Assembly: GCA_001795165.1 (NCBI GenBank)
Contig: MGNS01000083.1
Coordinates: 1-34,087, forward strand
Direction: 5' to 3'
Origin: Chloroflexi bacterium RBG_16_57_11
GTDB lineage: Bacteria > Chloroflexota > Anaerolineae > Anaerolineales > UBA4823
Length of the DNA: 34,087 nucleotides
Shown piece by piece: positions 1 to 8,688 of this stretch (position 1 is the first letter of the stretch; each line of letters opens with the position of its first letter). Position numbers and translations under genes: made by a program. A model generated the notes under the pieces. It searched no databases, was not told where the DNA came from, and saw only the letters and a program-made list of their open reading frames with translations.

Positions 1-1
1 C

Positions 2-88
2 GTGAACGCTGCTCAGGCCCGCCGTTATTTCGAAGGGCATATTGATGCTGCCTTTTCTTTGCTCACGATGGTCAAATCCCGTTCTTGA
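2..88 (+). CDS. 3' end of a CDS entering from the left edge (…VNAAQARRYFEGHIDAAFSLLTMVKSRS*), function unknown
   Basis: Open frame from window start to TGA at 86-88; too short to assign. Confidence 0.45.
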   Translation: MNAAQARRYFEGHIDAAFSLLTMVKSRS

Positions 89-117
89 GAAAGCCATGGT
101 TCGACCCGATCTGCATC

Positions 118-146
118 TTGTCGATTCTAATCAGTCTGGGTATAAT
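118..146 (+). promoter_or_regulatory. Promoter for tRNA-Val: TTGTCG (118-123), 17 nt spacer, TATAAT (141-146)
   Basis: Consensus-like -35/-10 immediately upstream of the tRNA. Confidence 0.6.
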
Positions 147-158
147 CAGTATTCGTCC

Positions 159-232
159 GGGCGGATAGCTCAGTTGGTTAGAGCACTGCGTTGACATCGC
201 AGAGGTCGTAGGTTCGAGCCCTATTCCGCCCA
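159..232 (+). tRNA. tRNA-Val (anticodon GAC)
   Basis: Acceptor GGGCGGA/TCCGCCC, anticodon arm CTGCG-TTGACAT-CGCAG, T arm with GGTTCGAGCC; CCA not encoded. Confidence 0.95.
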
Positions 233-249
233 CTCAATCGAGCGCTTTT

Positions 250-505
250 TAAGAGCGATGACCGGGATGAGTAGCCTGTCCAGGACCCGCCAGGGAGAGG
301 AGATCAGTGACTGAAAGTCTCCTTCGAGAACCAGCAGGCGAATACCCCCCGCGAGCATGATCCCGAACCGGGCTGACCTCGCAGTAGGGTGAACGGCTGA
401 CCCCGTTATCGGTCGCCCAAGATGCTCCTCCAGCGGAGCGAAACTGGGTGGAACCGCGCGAGCGAGATAGTTGCTCCCGCCCCAGAGTGGGCGGGAGTTT
501 TTTTT
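250..505 (+). promoter_or_regulatory. T-box riboswitch leader upstream of thrS
   Basis: AAACTGGGTGGAACCGCG T-box core (441-458), Stem I K-turn/AGTA-like elements near 256-273, candidate Thr specifier ACC at 344-346, then a strong terminator. Confidence 0.9.
474..505 (+). terminator. Intrinsic terminator of the thrS T-box
   Basis: CTCCCGCCC-cagagt-GGGCGGGAG followed by eight T. Confidence 0.9.
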
Positions 506-583
506 ATTGTTCAGGAAAGTCGTAGGGGCGCATGGCATGCGCCCGCCACGCAAATTGGATTTCAACCAAATAAGGAGTGCAAG

Positions 584-2380
584 ATGCCAGAACAACACAA
601 TGTACCCTATGAGGCAAGCGACCTGTACCGGATACGGCATTCGGCGGCCCATGTAATGGCTCAGGCTGTCGTTGAGTTATTCCCTGAGGCGAAATACACC
701 ATCGGCCCGCCGATCGAGGACGGTTTTTATTATGATTTCGACCTGCCACGCACGCTCACTCCGGAAGACCTGGCGGAGATCGAAAAGCGGATGCGCAGGA
801 TCATCTCAGGGGATCATCCCTTCGAGAGAAAGGCCGTCTCGGCCTCGGAGGCGCGCCAGATTTTCGGGAACCAGCCTTACAAGCTGGAGCTGATCGAGGG
901 TCTGGAGAAAGGCGGGTTTGATGAATATGGCAACCCGCTGAAAGATAAGGTCGAAATCTCGATCTATACCCACGACACCTTTGTCGACCTGTGCCGCGGG
1001 CCGCATGTGGAAAACACACGGCAGATCAACCCGGCCGCGGTAAAGCTGATGAACGTCGCAGGAGCCTACTGGCGTGGGGATGAGAAGAACGCCATGCTGC
1101 AGCGCGTCTATGGCACCGCCTGGCACTCCCCCCAGGAGCTGGAAGAGTATCTCTGGCGGTTAGAAGAGGCCAGGAAGCGCGATCACCGCAAGCTAGGTAA
1201 AGAGCTGGGTCTGTTCTTCTTCTCAGACGATATCGGCCCGGGTCTGCCGCTGTTCACGCCGAAGGGTGAAATGTTGCGTTACCTGATGGAAGGCTATGTG
1301 CGCGAAACGGAGACACGCTATGGCTACCAACACGTCTGGACGGGCCACATGGTCAAGGAAGATCTGTATCGCCGGTCAGGGCATTACGACAACTACAAGG
1401 AGTCGATGTTCCCGCCGATGGTGGATGAGAACACCGTCTTCCGGCTGAAGCCGATGAACTGCCCCAGTCACATGACCCTGTACAAGGAGATGGGGCGGCA
1501 TTCCTACCGTGAGCTGCCGCTGCGCTTTGCCGAGTTTGCGACGCTTTACCGCTATGAAAAGACGGGCGAGCTGAGCGGCCTGACGCGCGTGCGCGCCCTG
1601 ACGCAGGATGACTGCCATACCTTCTGCACAGAAGAGCAGATCGGCAGCGAGTTTACCCGATCATTACACCTGATCCAGGAGGTGCTAGGACGTTATCGCT
1701 TTACCGATTACAAGGTGCGCCTCTCGCTGCGCGGCGAGGGCGGCAAGTACGTACAGGACGACGAGAAATGGTCCAAGGCGGAAGCTGCTCTGCGTAAGTC
1801 GATGGATGAGAACCAGGTGGAATACTTCGAAGCGACCGGCGAGGCGGCCTTTTACGGGCCGAAGGCGGATTTCCTGGCGCGAGACGTCCTGGGCCGGGAG
1901 TGGCAGCTCTCCACCATCCAGGTGGATTTTATCCAGCCCGCCCGGTTGGATCTGACCTATATCGGCGAAGATGGGCAGGAGCATACGCCTGTGGTGATGC
2001 ACCGTGCGGTTACCGGGACGACGGAGCGCTTCATGGCGACGATCATCGAGCATTTCGCCGGCGCATTTCCGGTCTGGCTGGCGCCGGTACAGGCAGTCTT
2101 GATCCCGATTGCAGATCGCCATCTTCCTTACATTCAGGAAGTGGCGGAAAAGCTAAAAAAAGCCGGGTTGCGCGTCGAAGTGGACGACCGAGGCGAGCGC
2201 ATGAACGCCAAGATCCGCGACGCTCAGAGGCAGAAAATCCCCTACATGCTGGTGGTCGGTGATCAGGAAGTGGCGCAGGAGCAAGTCGCTTTGCGCCTGC
2301 GCTCGGGTGAAAACCCAGGACCGATTTCATTGAATGACTTTCAGGCCCGTGTCCGCCAGGACCTCCGGGATGGAGTGTAG
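584..2380 (+). CDS. thrS: Threonine--tRNA ligase lacking an N-terminal TGS domain
   Basis: ATG at 584 with TAAGGAGTG RBS; HSAAHVMAQ and CRGPH editing motifs; class II aaRS motifs (RLKPMNCPSHM, RYEKTGELSGLTRVRALTQDD). Confidence 0.96.
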   Translation: MPEQHNVPYEASDLYRIRHSAAHVMAQAVVELFPEAKYTIGPPIEDGFYYDFDLPRTLTPEDLAEIEKRMRRIISGDHPFERKAVSASEARQIFGNQPYKLELIEGLEKGGFDEYGNPLKDKVEISIYTHDTFVDLCRGPHVENTRQINPAAVKLMNVAGAYWRGDEKNAMLQRVYGTAWHSPQELEEYLWRLEEARKRDHRKLGKELGLFFFSDDIGPGLPLFTPKGEMLRYLMEGYVRETETRYGYQHVWTGHMVKEDLYRRSGHYDNYKESMFPPMVDENTVFRLKPMNCPSHMTLYKEMGRHSYRELPLRFAEFATLYRYEKTGELSGLTRVRALTQDDCHTFCTEEQIGSEFTRSLHLIQEVLGRYRFTDYKVRLSLRGEGGKYVQDDEKWSKAEAALRKSMDENQVEYFEATGEAAFYGPKADFLARDVLGREWQLSTIQVDFIQPARLDLTYIGEDGQEHTPVVMHRAVTGTTERFMATIIEHFAGAFPVWLAPVQAVLIPIADRHLPYIQEVAEKLKKAGLRVEVDDRGERMNAKIRDAQRQKIPYMLVVGDQEVAQEQVALRLRSGENPGPISLNDFQARVRQDLRDGV

Positions 2381-2387
2381 CTGAAGA

Positions 2388-2423
2388 GATGGTTTTTGAG
2401 GCCTTAAGGCCTCAAAAACCATC
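2388..2423. repeat. 36-nt perfect palindrome GATGGTTTTTGAGGCCTT|AAGGCCTCAAAAACCATC after thrS
   Basis: 18 bp + 18 bp exact inverted repeat, no spacer; possible bidirectional terminator or cruciform. Confidence 0.8.
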
Positions 2424-2535
2424 CTTAAGGAAAATTTAAGATTTGTCCCGGCTGTTGACGATTTGGATGTTTTTTGGTATCATGCCTGGGCTGAGTAAAA
2501 ATCAGTTTACTTTAATTTTGAGATAGGAGTGTAAT

Positions 2536-3063
2536 ATCAGCGCATTAAACTATCGAGTGAACGACGCCATTCGCGTTCCACAGGTTCGCCTGATCGGCGC
2601 TAACGGCGAAAACGTGGGTGTGGTTTCGATCGAAGACGCCCAACGTATGGCCCGAGAAGCCGAATTGGATCTGGTGGAAGTAGCTCCTGCGGCTGACCCA
2701 CCGGTCTGCCGGGTGATGGACTTTGGCAAGTTTGTCTACGAGCGTGCAAAGAAGGAACGCGAAGCCCGTAAAGCGCAAACCAAGATCGAGGTTAAAGAAA
2801 TACGTCTACGACCCAAGACCAATGAGCACCATCGGGATTTCAAAGTCCGGGATGCACGCCGCTGGCTGCTGGATGGGAATAAAGTGAAGGTGCGCATCCG
2901 CTTCCGCGGCCGGGAGATCGATTATCTGGATATCGCCCTGACGGATCTAAAAGAAGTTGCCGAGGCGCTCGCGGATGTAGGCGTCGTCGAGCAGGCGCCA
3001 GCGCTGGAAGGGCGAACAATGTTGATGGTCCTCGCTCCAGGGAAGGCGCCGAAGAAAAAGTAA
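2536..3063 (+). CDS. infC: Translation initiation factor IF-3, probable non-canonical ATC start
   Basis: ISALNYRVNDAIRVPQVRLIGANGENVGVVS…; AGGAG at 2525-2529, 6 nt before ATC at 2536; the track start GTG 2557 would cut the conserved N-terminus. Confidence 0.93.
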   Translation: MSALNYRVNDAIRVPQVRLIGANGENVGVVSIEDAQRMAREAELDLVEVAPAADPPVCRVMDFGKFVYERAKKEREARKAQTKIEVKEIRLRPKTNEHHRDFKVRDARRWLLDGNKVKVRIRFRGREIDYLDIALTDLKEVAEALADVGVVEQAPALEGRTMLMVLAPGKAPKKK

Positions 3064-3110
3064 GTTCACTGCGCTGGTTTTTATTCTCGCTAATTCGAGT
3101 AGTTTGGCCT

Positions 3111-3135
3111 CCGCGGATGTTGGCAAGCTCCGCGG
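3111..3135 (+). promoter_or_regulatory. Hairpin in the infC-rpmI intergenic region
   Basis: CCGCGGA (3111-3117) / TCCGCGG (3129-3135), followed by AATTTTG. Confidence 0.45.
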
Positions 3136-3163
3136 AATTTTGTGTGATGAGAGGAGTTCGACC

Positions 3164-3400
3164 GTGCCACGCAAGCAACCAGATGGAAAGTATAAGATCA
3201 AGACCCACAAGGCTACTTCGAAGCGTTTTCGGGTCACTGGATCGGGCAAGCTGATGCGTACCAAGATTGGCAAAAGCCACCTGCGCCGCCGCACGCCCAA
3301 GCGCACCAAAGCGCTGTTCCAGGAGATGATCCCCGTCAAAGGACGCGGGATCGTCAAACGCGTCCATCGCCTGGCTCCGTACATGAAAAAGGCGGACTAA
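3164..3400 (+). CDS. rpmI: 50S ribosomal protein L35 (GTG start)
   Basis: VPRKQPDGKYKIKTHKATSKRFRVTGSGKLMRTK…; GAGAGGAG RBS upstream of GTG 3164. Confidence 0.95.
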   Translation: MPRKQPDGKYKIKTHKATSKRFRVTGSGKLMRTKIGKSHLRRRTPKRTKALFQEMIPVKGRGIVKRVHRLAPYMKKAD

Positions 3401-3610
3401 GGGGCAATAGCCATGGCAGTAGCCCTGGCATTAGCCAGTGTGTGTCTGGCTTTACCTTCAATTGCTCATGGTGAGCAGAGTGGAAAAGCGCAGACTCGAA
3501 ATCGTTTATCGATCAATTGCTTAAACCCAAGATGTAGTTGCAGCTGTTGGGTGCGCAAAACGGGCAGATGAAAGCCTGCCGGCGCCCAGGGGCTTGCAGG
3601 AGAGAGAACA

Positions 3611-3961
3611 ATGGCTCGTGTAAAAACTGGACCGTATCGCCGCCAGCATCATAAGAAAGTATTGAAGATCACCAAGGGCCAATTTGGTACCCGCCACCGC
3701 TTATACCGGCGCGCCAACGAGGCCATGCTCAAATCCATGTGGTATGCGTATCGTGACCGGCGACAGCGCAAGCGCGACCTGCGCCGCCTGTGGATCGCCC
3801 GCATCAATGCCGCGGCCCGGCTGAATGGCACCACCTACAGCCGCCTGATCCACGCCATGAAGGATAATCAGATCGTGCTCAACCGCAAGATGCTGGCTGA
3901 TCTGGCTGTGCGTGACCCGCAGACGTTCGCCGCGGTCGTCGCCCAGGCGAACGCCGCCTAG
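3611..3961 (+). CDS. rplT: 50S ribosomal protein L20
   Basis: [43 protein letters not shown]…; AGGAGAG RBS. Confidence 0.97.
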   Translation: MARVKTGPYRRQHHKKVLKITKGQFGTRHRLYRRANEAMLKSMWYAYRDRRQRKRDLRRLWIARINAAARLNGTTYSRLIHAMKDNQIVLNRKMLADLAVRDPQTFAAVVAQANAA

Positions 3962-4008
3962 CGTAGAATACTTATCCAAAACACATCACAAGCCTTACAC
4001 CCCTTGCT

Positions 4009-4052
4009 GAAACCCGTTTTCAGGTCCCTCACGGGAGCCGAGAACGGGTTTC
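4009..4052 (+). terminator. Terminator after rplT
   Basis: GAAACCCGTT … AACGGGTTTC, 10-bp stem, followed by TTGTTC. Confidence 0.6.
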
Positions 4053-4117
4053 TTGTTCATAGTATAATGCCCCTCAGTTTCACTCACCCGGGTTGGCGTA
4101 AGACTCTTGGAGGTTGC

Positions 4118-4477
4118 ATGTCCGAGCAAAAAGGAAGAAAATTGATCCCCTCCGGGGGCGGGATTTTTAATAACCTGTCTCAGCGGATTAAGCTGATTTT
4201 TCGCTTGATGGGCGATAACCGTATCAGCCCGTTTCTGAAGCTGCTGCCGATTGGCTCGGCGCTGTATTTTGTCATCCCCGACCTGGCAATTGGACCGCTG
4301 GACGATGTGGCAGTGCTCTGGCTTGGGACTTACCTGTTTGTGGAGCTTTGTCCTCCGGAGATCGTCGAAGAGCATCTGGCGGCCTTGCGCAACCAGGCTT
4401 TGCCGGGCGTATGGCATGATCCAGACCCCGACCAGGAGGAAGTGATCGAAGGGGAGTTTTGGGAAAAGAAGAGCTAG
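4118..4477 (+). CDS. Conserved small membrane protein, possibly DUF1232-like
   Basis: TTGGAGGTTGC RBS then ATG 4118; hydrophobic FLKLLPIGSALYFVIPDLAIGPLDDVAVLWL. Confidence 0.7.
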   Translation: MSEQKGRKLIPSGGGIFNNLSQRIKLIFRLMGDNRISPFLKLLPIGSALYFVIPDLAIGPLDDVAVLWLGTYLFVELCPPEIVEEHLAALRNQALPGVWHDPDPDQEEVIEGEFWEKKS

Positions 4478-4561
4478 TGAGTTTTCAAGCAGACCAGGGG
4501 ACAGGGGGATCCAGATCCTGATTCGATGAACTCTTTTATTTGACAAAAGGTAGATTGGTTG

Positions 4562-5884
4562 ATGAAACGAACCTTGCTGGTAGTCTTGATTTTAATGCTT
4601 AACGGCTGCGGTGGGGGGTCTGCTGGGCTCTCGCCTTCCGCCACACCTGCACCCACCACCGCCCCTGCAGTGGCGACGCCGGCATCCGCCACACAAACTT
4701 CGGCGCTGCCGAGCCCGACTCTGCCGACCATGCCGCCCGCTACCGTGGCGCCGACCGCCACGCTGTCTCCAACAGCGACGGAAACAACCCAGCCTTCCCC
4801 CAGACCTCCCCAGGGCCTGCCAGATCCGTCGGCTTATACCTGGCGACCGGTTGTCGGTGGGCTACAAAAACCGCTCGGGCTGGCTACGGCAGGGGATGGT
4901 ACGGGACGGTTGTTTGTTGTCGAGCAGGCCGGGAGAATTCAGGTCGTTCAGAATGGGCAGATGATACCAGCGCTATTTCTGGATATCACCAGCCGGGTTG
5001 GCAGCCGGGCGAACGAGCAAGGCTTGCTCGGGCTGGCTTTCCACCCACGCTTTGTGGAGAACGGCTTTTTCTATGTTAATTACACCGACCTCAACGGCGA
5101 TACAGTCATCGCACGTTTCCAGGTTTCGCCGGATGACCCCAACCGCGCCGACCCCGGTTCTGAAAAGCGCCTGCTTTCCATCCCGCAACCGTATCCGAAC
5201 CACAATGGTGGGGCGGTTGAGTTTGGGCCGGATGGCTTCCTGTACCTGGGTTTGGGGGACGGAGGCTCGGCGGGCGACCCCCAAGGTAATAGCCAGTCGC
5301 TGGACACCTTGCTGGGTAAAATTTTACGCATCGATGTGGGCAATGGCGACCCGTATGCCATCCCGCCCGATAACCCGTTTTCCGGTGGTGGTGGCCGGCC
5401 GGAGATCTGGGCGTACGGGTTGCGCAACCCCTGGCGTTTCTCCTTTGACCGCCTGACCGGAGATCTGTACATCGGCGATGTCGGTCAAAACCAGATCGAG
5501 GAAATCGACTTCCTGCCAGCGAATGCGCCAAGTGGGGCAAACTTTGGCTGGGATTTCTTCGAGGGCTCGTCAGCCTATGAAGGGGCGCCGCCGGATGTTC
5601 AGATGATCCCGCCGGTGGCCGAGTACAGCCACGAGATGGGTTGCTCGGTGACCGGTGGGGTGGTCTACCGCGGCAGCCGCCTACCCGAATGGCAGGGGGT
5701 TTACCTGTATGGCGACTATTGCTCCGGATTGGTGTGGGGACTTGCGCGGGATGCCCAGGGGAGCTGGCTGAACCAGATGCTGTTTGAGCCTGTTGGTCAG
5801 GTAACATCGTTTGGCCAGGATGAGCAGGGGGAAGTTTATCTGGTTGACCAGGGAGGGATTGTGTATGTCCTCGAGGCGAAGTAA
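4562..5884 (+). CDS. PQQ-type soluble aldose/glucose sugar dehydrogenase family lipoprotein
   Basis: Lipobox LNGCGGG, Thr/Pro-rich linker, beta-propeller motifs (GLQKPLGLATAGDGTGRLFVVEQAGRI, GPDGFLYLGLGDGG, AYGLRNPWRFSFD). Confidence 0.9.
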   Translation: MKRTLLVVLILMLNGCGGGSAGLSPSATPAPTTAPAVATPASATQTSALPSPTLPTMPPATVAPTATLSPTATETTQPSPRPPQGLPDPSAYTWRPVVGGLQKPLGLATAGDGTGRLFVVEQAGRIQVVQNGQMIPALFLDITSRVGSRANEQGLLGLAFHPRFVENGFFYVNYTDLNGDTVIARFQVSPDDPNRADPGSEKRLLSIPQPYPNHNGGAVEFGPDGFLYLGLGDGGSAGDPQGNSQSLDTLLGKILRIDVGNGDPYAIPPDNPFSGGGGRPEIWAYGLRNPWRFSFDRLTGDLYIGDVGQNQIEEIDFLPANAPSGANFGWDFFEGSSAYEGAPPDVQMIPPVAEYSHEMGCSVTGGVVYRGSRLPEWQGVYLYGDYCSGLVWGLARDAQGSWLNQMLFEPVGQVTSFGQDEQGEVYLVDQGGIVYVLEAK

Positions 5885-7514
5885 ACGTTCTTTTCGAGCC
5901 TGGGTCAGTTTCGCTATGGGCAGTCTGGCGTTCATTTTTGCTTTTGTAGGATGCAGAACCTTTGCATCTTCAGGCGTTACACAGGAGGCCACCGATGTGC
6001 CAGCTATTCCGCCTGCCTCCGGCCTGGAGCCCACGCAACCAGCACCAGGATCTTCACCCCAGGCAGCGCAAGCCCGCTCACAGCCTTTGTCGCTGCCCAC
6101 GCCCGGCGACCCGTCCCTGGCGCTGATCCCTGCCGCCCGCCAGGATATCAATACCCTCGAGGATCAAACGCGGTATTCAATCGCTTTGAATATCGACCCT
6201 TCCCTGCGCAGCTTTCAAGGAGGCGCCCGGGTCGAGTACACCAACCAGGAAGACGTCACGCTGGATGAAATCTATTTTCGCCTGCTGCCAAACGGGCATA
6301 AAAGCTATGGCAATGGGTCTCTGAAGGTCAGCGAAGTCCTGCTCAATGGGGAGGTCGCCCCGACTGAGCTTTCCCTTCAGGATACCGTGCTAAAAGTGAA
6401 ATTGCCCGAGAGCCTGCCTCCCGGGGAGAGCGCCGAGATCGAGCTGGCTTTTGAGGGTGAGGTCCCGGTTGATTTCGGCGGCCAGTCCGAGCCAGCGGGT
6501 TATGGCATTTACAACCTGAGCCAGGATGTTCTGGCGCTTTCCGGCTGGTATCCAATCCTGGCGGTTTACGACGACCAGGGCTGGAACCTGGACCCAATCT
6601 CGGAGATCGGCGACTCGGTGTACAGCGATACAGCGCTGTATTCGGTGCGGGTATGCGCCTCAGACGAGCTTGCCCTGGCGGCCACCGGCAGATCGATTGC
6701 TGAACAGACCTCGGACGGCACAACCTGTACCCAACTGGAAAGCGGCCCAACACGCGACTTCTTCTTGATCGCCAGCCCGAGTTTCCAGGTCGACAGCCAG
6801 CAGGTGGATGGTGTTACAGTAAACGCTTATTCCTTGCCTGGGCACGCGAGCGCTTCGCGCCAGGCTTTAAAGATCGCTGCGGATTCGCTGCGTATCTACA
6901 ACCAGAAATTTGGCCCCTATCCCTACGCTGAGCTGGATATGGTGGATGCACCGATGCGCAACGCCCTGGGGGTTGAATACCCTGGTGTGTTCCTGGTTGG
7001 CGATACTTTGTATGACGAGCCGGATGAGGCAGGGTTTGCCATCACCATCGCCCACGAGGCGGCGCACCAGTGGTGGTATGGCGTGGTGGGCAACGATGTT
7101 TTCGATTCGCCATGGCTGGATGAAGGGTTGGCCACATACTCCTCAAGCCTGTACTATGAATTTGACCGATCACCTGAGTTTGTAAACAGCTTGTTCGACT
7201 TCTGGCAACAGCGCTACGATCGCTTGAAAAAAGAAGGTAAGGATGACCAGATCACCGCCGGTCTGGAGTATTTCGAAGATCAGGGGGCCTCGAGCGTCTA
7301 TGGTACAGTGGTATATATCAAAGCTGCGCTCTTCTTCCGCGCTTTGCGCCAGGAGATCGGGGATGAGGCCTTCTTTACCGCCTTACAGCGCTATTATCAG
7401 GAGCATAAATACGGGGTTGCTACGCCGACCGACCTGCTGAATGCCTTTGAAGAAGCTGCCGGGAAATCGTTGGAGGCTTTCTATAACCAGTGGCTGTACA
7501 CGCCCGAAAGATAA
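5865..7514 (+). CDS. M1 family metallopeptidase, lipoprotein/secreted
   Basis: HEAAHQWW…DEGLATYSS (HExxH-x18-E); lipobox-like FVGC; starts 20 nt inside the upstream CDS end. Confidence 0.9.
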   Translation: MSSRRSKRSFRAWVSFAMGSLAFIFAFVGCRTFASSGVTQEATDVPAIPPASGLEPTQPAPGSSPQAAQARSQPLSLPTPGDPSLALIPAARQDINTLEDQTRYSIALNIDPSLRSFQGGARVEYTNQEDVTLDEIYFRLLPNGHKSYGNGSLKVSEVLLNGEVAPTELSLQDTVLKVKLPESLPPGESAEIELAFEGEVPVDFGGQSEPAGYGIYNLSQDVLALSGWYPILAVYDDQGWNLDPISEIGDSVYSDTALYSVRVCASDELALAATGRSIAEQTSDGTTCTQLESGPTRDFFLIASPSFQVDSQQVDGVTVNAYSLPGHASASRQALKIAADSLRIYNQKFGPYPYAELDMVDAPMRNALGVEYPGVFLVGDTLYDEPDEAGFAITIAHEAAHQWWYGVVGNDVFDSPWLDEGLATYSSSLYYEFDRSPEFVNSLFDFWQQRYDRLKKEGKDDQITAGLEYFEDQGASSVYGTVVYIKAALFFRALRQEIGDEAFFTALQRYYQEHKYGVATPTDLLNAFEEAAGKSLEAFYNQWLYTPER

Positions 7515-7536
7515 GCCAAGGAGTCCTTTGGTACTG

Positions 7537-8559
7537 ATGAAAAAACCAGCATACTACTGGATGTTTCTACTTACGTTGGCGTGCATAGCTGGTTTATTGG
7601 CAGCCTGTGGCGCCGCGCCTGCCCCACAAATGGCGGGGACGCCGGTCGCTCCGGCCCAGCTAAGCCTGGCCACGACGGATACGCCGCTGCCTGCAACGAT
7701 AACGACCCCTGTAGAAACGACTTCAATCGTTTCTACAGTTGCACCTGCTCTCACGGATACCCCGGAACCCAGCCCGACCCCGATGCGCTTTGCGGTGATC
7801 GGGGACTATGGCGAAGGCAACCAGGCTGAGCAAGATGTGGCCGATCTGGTGAAGAGCTGGAATCCGGAGCTGATCATCACGGTGGGCGACAACAACTACC
7901 CCAGCGGCGCGGCGGATACGATCGACGACCGGGTGGGTCGCTTCTACAGTGAATTCATCCACCCCTACACGGGAGCATTTGGCCCCGGAGCCGGGCAAAA
8001 TCGCTTCTTCCCCACCTTGGGCAACCACGATTGGGACACCGCCAGCGCGCAGGCTTACTTTGACTACTTTTCGCTCCCCGGTAATGAGCGCTATTACGAT
8101 TTTGTCTGGGGACCGGTGCATTTCTTCGCCATCGACAGCGACTCGCGCGAGCCGGATGGCGTGGCCCGGATCTCGCCCCAGGCGCAGTGGCTCCAGGAGC
8201 GCCTGGCGGCGTCCACCTCCCCCTGGAAGATCGTCTATTTTCACCATCCGCCCTATTCTTCGGGTTACCATGGCCCGGTGGACTGGATGATCTGGCCTTT
8301 TGCGGAGTGGGGCGCCTCGGCGGTGCTTTCGGGGCACGATCATACTTATGAGCGGCTGCTGGTGGGCGGAATCCCTTATTTCATCAATGGGGTGGGAGGC
8401 GGCCCGATTTACTATTTCATCCAAATCGATCCAAGATCACAGAGGCGCTACAATGACGATTATGGCGCCATGCTGGTTACGGCTGAAGGTGAAAAATTAA
8501 CCTTTCAATTTATTACTCGTCATGGGGAAATGATCGATGAGTACAGTATTACACGATGA
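7537..8559 (+). CDS. Metallophosphoesterase lipoprotein (purple acid phosphatase-like)
   Basis: Lipobox LLAAC; GDYGEGN, GDNNYP, GNHDWD, SGHDHTYER motifs. Confidence 0.88.
   Translation: MKKPAYYWMFLLTLACIAGLLAACGAAPAPQMAGTPVAPAQLSLATTDTPLPATITTPVETTSIVSTVAPALTDTPEPSPTPMRFAVIGDYGEGNQAEQDVADLVKSWNPELIITVGDNNYPSGAADTIDDRVGRFYSEFIHPYTGAFGPGAGQNRFFPTLGNHDWDTASAQAYFDYFSLPGNERYYDFVWGPVHFFAIDSDSREPDGVARISPQAQWLQERLAASTSPWKIVYFHHPPYSSGYHGPVDWMIWPFAEWGASAVLSGHDHTYERLLVGGIPYFINGVGGGPIYYFIQIDPRSQRRYNDDYGAMLVTAEGEKLTFQFITRHGEMIDEYSITR
7709..7738. repeat. 12-bp perfect inverted repeat inside the metallophosphoesterase CDS
   Basis: CTGTAGAAACGA-cttcaa-TCGTTTCTACAG. Confidence 0.8.
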
Positions 8560-8608
8560 GATCGGCTCTGATCGGGCTAATTCCTCCAAAACACTCCGAA
8601 ATTGGGTC

Positions 8609-8638
8609 TTGACAGCCTTTGGCATGGTGTGATAAACT
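8609..8638 (+). promoter_or_regulatory. Promoter of the ABC leader: TTGACA (8609-8614) with GATAAA (8631-8636) or TAAACT (8633-8638)
   Basis: Consensus -35 with 16-18 nt spacer. Confidence 0.55.
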
Positions 8639-8688
8639 TTCGATCGCTTAACGAAAGCTTAACTTTTTAGAAAGGACAGGTGCATTTC

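Noticed and set aside
422-583. ORF-track extension of thrS to position 422
   Set aside because: The extension runs through the T-box antiterminator and terminator; ATG 584 with an RBS is the credible start
5106-5807. 233-aa antisense ORF opposite the sugar dehydrogenase
   Set aside because: Composition typical of shadow ORF; sense gene is convincing
7709-7738. CRISPR-repeat resemblance of GTAGAAACGACTTCAATCGTTTCTAC
   Set aside because: Single copy inside a CDS with no repeated units, spacers or cas genes in the window
7723-8424. 233-aa antisense ORF opposite the metallophosphoesterase
   Set aside because: No family features; sense strand has all catalytic motifs
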